Below are positions 7,055 through 12,597 of a DNA stretch of 12,597 nt, piece after piece (the stretch's first letter is position 1; each line of letters starts with the position of its first letter). Below the pieces are notes generated by a model, which was not told where the DNA came from, ran no database searches, and was given only the letters and a program-made list of their open reading frames with translations. The stretch comes from an uncultured Clostridia bacterium (GTDB lineage Bacteria > Bacillota > Clostridia > Christensenellales > CAG-314): contig CAKRAM010000132.1 in the NCBI GenBank assembly GCA_934294965.1, forward strand, positions 1 through 12,597, in the 5' to 3' direction. The position numbers and the translations under genes are program-made.

Positions 7055-7314
7055 ATATATCGAATAACAATAAATAAAACAACTATCAAAGAACAATAAA
7101 TATGCTAACTATCAGAGAACAATAAATAATACAACTATCAAAAAACAACTAATAAGACAAGTATCAAAGAACAATAAATATGATAACTATCAGAGAACAA
7201 TAAATATGATAACTATCAAAGAACAACAAAGAAGATAACTATCAAGGAACAATAAATAAGATAACTATCAAAGAACAACAAATATGATAACTATCAAAGA
7301 ACAATAAATAAGAT
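7055..7314. repeat. Tandem array of ten 26-bp direct repeats
   Basis: Nine clear units start AACTATCA or a one-base variant at 7081, 7107, 7133, 7159, 7185, 7211, 7237, 7263 and 7289, always exactly 26 bases apart. A degenerate tenth occupies 7055-7080. The plus-strand core is AACTATCAAAGAACAATAAA followed by a more variable six bases (often TATGAT or TAAGAT). Units differ by a few substitutions, with no insertions or deletions. There are no spacers, so this is not a CRISPR array, and 26 is not a multiple of three, so it is not a coding repeat. It lies between the 3' ends of two convergent units, the permease on plus and the membrane protein on minus. Function unknown. Confidence 0.95.
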
Positions 7315-7368
7315 TTGAAGAAGAATCATTGACTTGCCGATTTTCCCGGTAAATATGCTTATCTGATT

Positions 7369-8442
7369 TCAGAGGTGTTGCCGAGTTTTGACAGTTATGC
7401 TTTTTAGGACGAAAATCAAAAGGACGATGCCGACGAAGGCGACGAAAAAGTACACCGCCGTCATAACCTTGTCGAACCTAAACGGAGAAAGCAACAAAAT
7501 CACAAGAAAAATAAGTAGGTCGCGCAGAGTTTTGTCCGAAACCAGCGGAGAAAGCAAATCGCCTACGGTAATTACGTTGGAAGAAACGCAGGAAACGGCG
7601 CATGCCTCAACGCATACAAAGGCAACAAATTTGAACGCCCTTCCGTTCGATAAAGCCAAAAGCGGCAAGTTTTGCGCAAAATTTGCCGTGATACAAACCA
7701 CAAACACGCAAAACGCCGTAAGTGCTGCCGAAATCAGCGACACTGCGGCATTTTTTGCTATGGAAAAATTACTGTTACATGTTTTGCACTGTACCGAAAG
7801 GGAAGTTACAGCCGAAAACAAGGCGTAAGCCGACGGCAAAACAAAAACGCGATAAAAAGTTGAAACCAACGCGCCGAACGTCCGACTGCGTGCGTGAACA
7901 AACTCGAACTTGGCAACCGTTTGGGCAAAATTTTTGAAAATATCGATGCAACCGGACCGTCGAGATACAAAAAAGCACACTGCAAGCCAAATTAAGCAGG
8001 ACAAAACCGCAACTGCACTTGCAACTTTTATACCACCGTTTTTGCCGCACACAAAACACACGGTAAGGCAAATCGGCACGCAATGCAAAACCGACAAATT
8101 TGTGCCGAACAGAAAGTCCAAACACTCCGTCGCACCGCTACACACTGCAATGCAGGTCATCAGTCCGCAAATCGTCAAAACGTGGCAAGCAATTGCGCCG
8201 AACTTTTTGGGCAAACTTTGGGTAAAATCCGACGAGTTTTGCGCCCGGCAACACGAAGCATAAACACGAAACGCAAAAAGACTTGCCGCATAGGTTACGC
8301 AAAACACAAATAGCGCACGCCTATCGGCAAAAAAAACTTTGGCTTCCTCACCGCTTACAAATCCCACGCCAAAACAGCCGGACGCACCGACAACGGCGGC
8401 GGATAAAAATTGCCGTATATTGCTTTTTTGCGCGCTTTTCAC
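7369..8442 (-). CDS. Multi-pass membrane protein, YkvI-like (APC-type transporter fold), cysteine-rich
   Basis: Probable integral membrane transporter of unknown substrate. With the GTG start at 8442 it is 357 aa, close to the length I recall for the YkvI family. About ten hydrophobic segments are visible. The first carries GCFGVGFVSGEE (22-33), which resembles the glycine-rich GxxIGAGFASGQE first helix of YkvI-type and related amino-acid/sodium symporter families; this is the main basis for the assignment. An upstream ATG at 8565 would overlap the preceding gene by 80 bases and add a polar tail, so GTG is preferred, although no good ribosome binding site precedes it (a TTG at 8478 is another option). 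Oddity: about 23 cysteines (over 6%), many inside predicted helices. It lies 43 bases after the TPR-like gene, probably in one operon. No clear terminator follows before the 26-bp array. Confidence 0.7.
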   Translation of the reverse strand: MKSAQKSNIRQFLSAAVVGASGCFGVGFVSGEEAKVFFADRRALFVFCVTYAASLFAFRVYASCCRAQNSSDFTQSLPKKFGAIACHVLTICGLMTCIAVCSGATECLDFLFGTNLSVLHCVPICLTVCFVCGKNGGIKVASAVAVLSCLIWLAVCFFVSRRSGCIDIFKNFAQTVAKFEFVHARSRTFGALVSTFYRVFVLPSAYALFSAVTSLSVQCKTCNSNFSIAKNAAVSLISAALTAFCVFVVCITANFAQNLPLLALSNGRAFKFVAFVCVEACAVSCVSSNVITVGDLLSPLVSDKTLRDLLIFLVILLLSPFRFDKVMTAVYFFVAFVGIVLLIFVLKSITVKTRQHL

Positions 8443-8485
8443 ACCAAAAACTATGCGAAAAGTGCGGATATTATGCAAATTTGGA

Positions 8486-10300
8486 TTATTTGAGAAACTT
8501 TTTGACGACCGAATACAGAGATTTTTCCTCTTCGGTGAAAACTTCGGCAAGTGGACTGCGAGCAAATTTGGGAGAATTTAGGCACAGCAGGCAGTAGGAA
8601 AGCGCGCGTGCCAAAGGCAAATCGTACCGTTCGCCGTTGTTGCGTTTGTTTAGCGAGCCGGCAAGGGTTTCGGTTGGATAGGACGGCATCACCAAATCGG
8701 AAAGCTGACCGTTAAGCGCCGCTTTTACACGTTCGTAGTCCAAAACAAATCGGCTGATTTTAAGTTGCTCCATCGTTGCGGCTACGGCAAACACGTCGAT
8801 AAACGCCGCATCGAGGTTTTGCGACAGCACCGACAAATCCAAGCGGTGAGATCCGCCATACGGCATGGCGATGAAAATTTTGTCGCGACAGCCGAGTTCC
8901 AACATGCGCGCCAAAAAACATTCCGCAACCGAGCAATCCAAGCAAAGCCCTGCCAAAACGTCCTTGCTTACGGCAATGAACTTTGACGCGTCCTCCACAG
9001 GACAGGTGCGAACAGCCATTCTGATTAGCGATCCGACCTTCAAAAACTCGTCCACGTTGTTTTCGAACAACAAGGTTTTGGAGTACTCCGCAACGATTTG
9101 CAAAGACACAAGCAGGTCGTCAAAATCGGTTTTTTCCCCTTGCAAAACGCGAAGAATATCCAGTTGAGCGCAGGTTGCAAAGTTTTGAGGCATTGCAAAG
9201 TGTCGTCTGAAACGAGGCACGAGTTTTATGCGTGGAACGTCCTCCAAATTTTTGGCGTCGAACAGCGAAATGTATTTAAGCAGCCCAAGCGCAAACAAAT
9301 CGCCCGGGACGGCGGCAAGCAGTTCGGCAGCGCACTGCCTTGCAAGCTCCACTTCACCCACGTTCAAAAACGCCGAAGCGCACATTTTTAGCGATTCCAG
9401 ATCCGTTTCCGTGTGTCTGGGATACAAATGCTTGGCAAAAGTGAATGCCAGTTTGTCGTCGTGAATAAGTTCGGCGGCATAGTAGACCGACTCCTGCAAG
9501 TCCGTTATGGTTAAAGTTTGCACAATCTCGGCAGCCATTGCCAAAAGTTTGCGCATCACGTCCACCTTTTTGGGTTCGGAGGAGTGGCGTTCGGACAAAA
9601 TTTCCAACGCACCGCCCACCGAAACTTGCGTGTAGCCGCTTTTAAGTTCGGAAACGCGCTTGGCGTACTTTGCGCCTGCGGTGTATTTTTCGGCAAACAA
9701 ACAGTAAGCGATTTGCGCTTCCAGCGTTTGCGAATCGTATGTGCTTAAGGACAAAAGGCGTTTGCCCTGCTTTTGCACTTCGTCAAAATCGCGATTGTCA
9801 TATGCCTTTTCGAGGGCTATGCGAATGCTGTCAAAATAGCGTTTGGAAGAAACGTCGTAGACGTTCTTTTCCGAATAAGCAGGATCGTTCCACTTGTCAA
9901 AATCGCCCAAGTAGTCCAAATCCAAATAGGGAGCGTCGTCCCCCGAGATAAAAAAAGTTATCAACTTGGATTTGTCGGCAGAAATTTTGGAAGGATCAAC
10001 GCGACGGTAGGAAGTCGGTTCGTCGGCATCGCAAAAATTCAAAACGGCTTGCGTTGCGTTGCCGAACGAGAACAAATCGGCGTATAGGTTGTGAGTGTCG
10101 TAGTACTCGGATTTTAGGCGGCGATAGAAATCCACGGCGTAGGAAACGTCGTCCATGCCGCAGCAACAAGCAATTCTGTTCAGTTTGCTTTCGTAGGTAT
10201 CCACCCTATTGAACATACAAAGCGCGCGATAGTACTCCTGCGCGTTTGCATCATGCAGGGCGGCAATAAATATTTTGTTTTGAGTGATGTCCAATATCAT
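8486..10300 (-). CDS. Unidentified large helical protein, TPR-like repeats
   Basis: I do not recognise a named family. From the ATG at 10300 it is 604 aa, soluble, and almost entirely predicted helix, with no signal peptide or membrane segment. Stretches such as EYYRALCMFNRVDTYESKLN (residues 21-40), RDFDEVQKQGKRLLSLSTYD and VGEVELARQCAAELLAAVPG have the spacing of alternating helices seen in tetratricopeptide repeats, suggesting a protein-interaction scaffold. An RIACCCGMDD stretch follows the first repeat-like segment. The ORF is open to an ATG at 10423, which would add 41 polar residues; neither start has a good ribosome binding site, so the start is uncertain. hslO ends 262 bases upstream on the same strand, with a possible promoter between. 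A membrane protein gene follows after 43 bases, suggesting a shared transcript. Confidence 0.7.
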   Translation of the reverse strand: MILDITQNKIFIAALHDANAQEYYRALCMFNRVDTYESKLNRIACCCGMDDVSYAVDFYRRLKSEYYDTHNLYADLFSFGNATQAVLNFCDADEPTSYRRVDPSKISADKSKLITFFISGDDAPYLDLDYLGDFDKWNDPAYSEKNVYDVSSKRYFDSIRIALEKAYDNRDFDEVQKQGKRLLSLSTYDSQTLEAQIAYCLFAEKYTAGAKYAKRVSELKSGYTQVSVGGALEILSERHSSEPKKVDVMRKLLAMAAEIVQTLTITDLQESVYYAAELIHDDKLAFTFAKHLYPRHTETDLESLKMCASAFLNVGEVELARQCAAELLAAVPGDLFALGLLKYISLFDAKNLEDVPRIKLVPRFRRHFAMPQNFATCAQLDILRVLQGEKTDFDDLLVSLQIVAEYSKTLLFENNVDEFLKVGSLIRMAVRTCPVEDASKFIAVSKDVLAGLCLDCSVAECFLARMLELGCRDKIFIAMPYGGSHRLDLSVLSQNLDAAFIDVFAVAATMEQLKISRFVLDYERVKAALNGQLSDLVMPSYPTETLAGSLNKRNNGERYDLPLARALSYCLLCLNSPKFARSPLAEVFTEEEKSLYSVVKKFLK

Positions 10301-10479
10301 TGTGTTTTGATTATGTTTATTTGTAGCCGCAAATATCGAATCGCACGCTTTTTTGTCGGGTAAAACAAGGCGCGATTCTTGCCTGCAACTTTGCTTACCG
10401 AAGTGGCATTTTTGCAAATCCATAAGCCGCTATACCGGCATTTTGGGCGGAAGATTTGAGCAAATTTATTCAAAATGAA

Positions 10480-10507
10480 TATCTATGCGTGTAATAGTAT
10501 GTTACAA
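10480..10507 (-). promoter_or_regulatory. Possible promoter of the TPR-like gene
   Basis: On the minus strand TTGTAA (10507-10502), 16-base spacer, TAGATA (10485-10480). Modest matches, but it sits in the only sizeable gap upstream of the gene. Confidence 0.3.
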
Positions 10508-10562
10508 ATCGTTGCAAATTTAAGTAGTTTTGCATTTTTTAGGCAAAATTTACAACAATTGT

Positions 10563-11456
10563 CTATTTTTCCGTTTGTGTAGTTTTGTATTTTTTGGTGA
10601 ACAATTTGTCGATTGCGGCTTGGTTGTAAACGTACTTTTTGCCGCAAAAATGACAGCACACTTCCACTTTGCCCAGTTCGCTGACTATTGCGTCGGCTTC
10701 CTGTTTGCCGATGCTTTTTACAACGCGATTAATTTTGCGTTTGCCGCAGTTGCACTTGTACTGCACGGAGGATTCCTCGGTAAAGGTTAGGTTGAAGCCG
10801 CCGAAGAAACGCGTTATCACTTCTTTTGCCGTGCTGCCTTTGAATTGATAGGACATTTCGTCCATGGCATACATCACGGTTTCCACTTTGAAAAGAAGGT
10901 CCTCCGGGCAATTGGGCATAACTTCCACGAACACGCCGCCCGCGGAATTACACTTGCCGTTTTGCAGCCCTACTCCAAGCGTTACGCCGCAAGGTTGCTG
11001 CTCGCTGATGGCAAAGTAGTAAGCAAAATCCGAAGCGATTTCCCCACTGACAAGATTGCAAGAACCAACATAGGGGGCTTTGAGTCCGATGTCCTTGATG
11101 ACGGTCATTTGTCCGTTTGTGCCTACTGCGGCAGCCACGTCCAAGTGTCCGTTTTCCTTGAAGGTAGTTTCTACGTGCGGATTGTCTACTTCACCTTTGA
11201 CGTTGCCTTTGCCGTCCGCGCAAACGGTGATTTGTCCAAGCGGTCCGCCGCCGTCGATTTTTATCGTCAGGTAGTCCTGCTCGTTTTTGAAGGATTTGCC
11301 CATCATTGCCGCCATTGTAAGCGTTCTGCCCAGTGCAGCCGCTGCCACGGGGGACAAATCGTGAATTTTGATTGCTTTGTTTACTATTGCCGACGATTCC
11401 ACCGCGGTTACGATTATCGCGTTGTCTATCATGGCTTTGCTTAATATCGATTTCAA
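10563..11456 (-). CDS. hslO: Hsp33 family redox-regulated molecular chaperone
   Basis: Cytoplasmic holdase that is inactive when its four cysteines bind zinc and becomes active on oxidative stress, preventing aggregation of unfolded proteins. It is 297 aa, the normal length. The N-terminal domain is well conserved (for example SPVAAAALGRTLTMAAMMGK, 35-54, and IKIDGGGPLGQI, 66-77). The C-terminal redox switch is intact: CNC at 235-237 and CxxC formed by Cys268 and Cys271 in VCCHFCGKKY, with an extra Cys267 next to it. The start is a TTG at 11456, supported by GGGAGG (11470-11465) eight bases upstream and by the family N-terminus that follows. The methyltransferase gene ends 80 bases upstream, so the two are probably co-transcribed. 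No clear terminator follows. Confidence 0.96.
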   Translation of the reverse strand: MKSILSKAMIDNAIIVTAVESSAIVNKAIKIHDLSPVAAAALGRTLTMAAMMGKSFKNEQDYLTIKIDGGGPLGQITVCADGKGNVKGEVDNPHVETTFKENGHLDVAAAVGTNGQMTVIKDIGLKAPYVGSCNLVSGEIASDFAYYFAISEQQPCGVTLGVGLQNGKCNSAGGVFVEVMPNCPEDLLFKVETVMYAMDEMSYQFKGSTAKEVITRFFGGFNLTFTEESSVQYKCNCGKRKINRVVKSIGKQEADAIVSELGKVEVCCHFCGKKYVYNQAAIDKLFTKKYKTTQTEK

Positions 11457-11464
11457 GAGTATAA

Positions 11465-11470
11465 CCTCCC
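11465..11470 (-). promoter_or_regulatory. Ribosome binding site deciding the hslO TTG start
   Basis: On the minus strand GGGAGG, eight bases before the TTG at 11456. The next in-frame ATG lies eight codons downstream and would remove the conserved first strand. Confidence 0.85.
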
Positions 11471-11536
11471 GACATAAATTTTATATTTATTTGCCGCGCA
11501 AAGCGGTTGGCGGCAGTTGCGTTTTGTGGAAAAACT

Positions 11537-12262
11537 TTACAATTTGCGTGCGAAAACGGTCATGCGCAAACTGTCCGAGGCAAGCGGCAATCCGTAGTCG
11601 GCGGTAACTTCCACCACTTCGAAACTGCTTTGACAGAGCGCCGTGCGCAATGAGTTTTCGTCGTAGACGTATTGCAGGTGCGTTTCGTCGCGGCGTTCGT
11701 ATGCGCCGTCAGAGCGTTTTTCAAAAATGGTCAAGTTGAGCCGCACAGCCGAACTTCCAACGGCGTCGTTCGTCCAAAGCAAGGTTGCGTTTTGCTCGTC
11801 CACGTAAAACACGTTGCCGGCAAGCACGTTTTGCAGTTTGTACGGCGTGGACACATCGAACACGAAGGGCGCACCGCTTTTCAAGTTTTTGGCTACCGCC
11901 TTAAAAAATGCCGAGAGTTTTTGCGGAGCAACGTAGTTTACGCCGTCGTTGACGCAAACCGCCATATCCTGCGGCTTTGTTAGTGAAAGTTTGCAAACGT
12001 CCTGACAAACGAATTTTGCACCACGGCATTTTTGCGTTGCGTGCGAAAGCATTTGCTCGCTGACGTCCACGCCTGTCATCGACAAGCCGAGTTTAGACAA
12101 AAGCAAAGTCATTTTGCCCGTTCCGCAAGCCAAATCGACAACGGTTTTTGCGCCGCTATTTTCCGCCACTGCAAACAAATACTGCGACCAACGTGTGTAG
12201 TCGCAGTCATTTTTGGAAAATTCGTCGTAGTAGTTAGCCAATACGTCGTAAATTTGTTTCAT
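11537..12262 (-). CDS. Class I SAM-dependent methyltransferase
   Basis: Soluble methyltransferase using S-adenosylmethionine; the substrate is not evident. From the ATG at 12262 it is 241 aa, typical of small stand-alone members. It opens with MKQIYDVLANYYDEF, the usual N-terminal helix of the family. Motif I is VVDLACGTGK (41-50), the acidic strand-2 end is TGVDVSEQML (63-72), and VCQDVCKL (85-92) matches the third SAM-contact loop. FDVSTPYKL (135-143) is the strand-4/5 region common to this subgroup. The frame is open for 67 more codons upstream (to an ATG at 12463), but that part resembles non-coding sequence and has no ribosome binding site; the ATG at 12262 also lacks a clear one. hslO follows after 80 bases. 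An inverted repeat lies just upstream. Confidence 0.85.
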   Translation of the reverse strand: MKQIYDVLANYYDEFSKNDCDYTRWSQYLFAVAENSGAKTVVDLACGTGKMTLLLSKLGLSMTGVDVSEQMLSHATQKCRGAKFVCQDVCKLSLTKPQDMAVCVNDGVNYVAPQKLSAFFKAVAKNLKSGAPFVFDVSTPYKLQNVLAGNVFYVDEQNATLLWTNDAVGSSAVRLNLTIFEKRSDGAYERRDETHLQYVYDENSLRTALCQSSFEVVEVTADYGLPLASDSLRMTVFARKL

Positions 12263-12515
12263 ATCGATTGTTTTGCGCGCGGCAAAAGCAATTGCTTGCC
12301 GCAGGCTAAAATTAGTTTTTTTTGTTGTAAGTTGGTTTAGCCGAGCCGATTGCAATTGACGTTTGATGCAAATGGCACAATTCAATGCTTTTTGTTGGCA
12401 ATTTGCCACAAAGATTGCAAAGAGGCTCAACATCGCACCGACATAGTTTTGCCGAGCCGACATTGCACGCTATTTTGCAAAGTCGCACTTTTGCAAACTG
12501 CCAAGCAGCATTGCG
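12263..12515. other. Gap upstream of the methyltransferase gene; no gene recognised
   Basis: It holds an inverted repeat at 12279-12302, a wider inverted repeat GGCTAAA (12304-12310) / TTTAGCC (12336-12342), and a direct repeat GCCGAGCCGA at 12340-12349 and 12451-12460. No convincing promoter or terminator was found on the minus strand. Confidence 0.4.
12279..12302. repeat. Inverted repeat in the methyltransferase 5' leader
   Basis: GCGGCAA (12279-12285) and TTGCCGC (12296-12302) form a perfect 7-bp stem around a 10-nt loop that itself contains the palindrome GCAATTGC. It ends 17 bases before the methyltransferase ATG on the minus strand, so it could affect translation or bind a regulator. 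Confidence 0.4.
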
Positions 12516-12596
12516 CTACTTTCGTTCTACGGGTTCGTCGCCGTTTTCCGCTTCGACAGTCGGTTCAACGACAGCAGCGTCTTGCACGGGTTGCGG
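12516..12596 (-). CDS. C-terminal end of an unidentified gene, cut by the window edge
   Basis: The minus-strand frame entering from the right edge gives 26 residues rich in Pro, Glu, Val and Asp (begins PQPVQDAAVVEPTVEAE, ends DEPVERK) and then a TAG at 12518-12516. The acidic, low-complexity composition fits a disordered C-terminal tail. Nothing in it identifies the protein. The other minus-strand frames look less protein-like, but with 81 bases this is only a moderate call. Confidence 0.5.
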   Translation of the reverse strand, partial: PQPVQDAAVVEPTVEAENGDEPVERK

Positions 12597-12597
12597 T

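Noticed and set aside
7055..7314. CRISPR array
   Set aside because: Units are directly contiguous with no unique spacers, and no cas genes are present.
3584..7682. TTTGCGCAAA palindrome as a regulon operator
   Set aside because: It recurs at 3584 and 6926 and also inside the membrane-protein gene at about 7673; TTTGC/GCAAA words are abundant across the window, so this looks compositional.
10527..10549. Inverted repeat TTTTGC / GCAAAA after hslO as its terminator
   Set aside because: The stem is only six pairs and no T run follows on the minus strand.
10845..11444. Plus-strand ORF opposite hslO
   Set aside because: Antisense shadow; hslO is clear on the minus strand with intact zinc-binding cysteines.

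Overview
This 12.6 kb window looks like chromosomal DNA from a low-to-mid GC member of the Firmicutes, most likely an anaerobic Clostridia-type organism. The pointers are a T-box leader in front of a valyl-tRNA synthetase gene, Shine-Dalgarno sites of the GGAGG kind, several TTG and GTG starts, a redox chaperone Hsp33 with the full cysteine set, and a valS with a zinc-ribbon insertion. The taxonomic guess is an inference from gene content only. I see no tRNA, rRNA, CRISPR array, transposase or phage gene.

Layout, left to right. Positions 1-43 hold a hairpin that can act as a terminator on either strand. Positions 80-345 hold an AT-rich, strongly diverged array of roughly 30-39 bp units that runs into the valS stop codon. 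valS lies on the minus strand (341-2959). It is preceded by about 300 nt of unexplained leader and then a T-box riboswitch with promoter (3262-3556). Divergent from it, on the plus strand, are the three parts of an ABC importer of the nitrate/sulfonate/taurine type: lipoprotein (3679-4677), ATPase (5168-5926) and permease (6113-6913). They are separated by large gaps. The permease is preceded by a terminator-like hairpin and its own good promoter, and followed by a strong terminator.

Between the plus-strand permease and the next minus-strand genes is a perfectly phased array of ten 26-bp direct repeats (7055-7314). To its right, everything is on the minus strand, in transcription order: the last 26 codons of an unidentified gene at the window edge (12516-12596), a SAM-dependent methyltransferase (11537-12262), hslO/Hsp33 (10563-11456), an unidentified 604-residue TPR-like protein (8486-10300) and a cysteine-rich multi-pass membrane protein resembling the YkvI family (7369-8442). 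The last two are 43 bp apart and probably co-transcribed.

How they work together: valS is controlled by uncharged tRNA, presumably tRNA-Val. The ABC genes form one importer of unknown substrate. The methyltransferase and hslO are a plausible two-gene unit. The TPR-like protein and YkvI-like protein are the least explained pair. The two non-coding repeat arrays are the clearest unexplained DNA structures.
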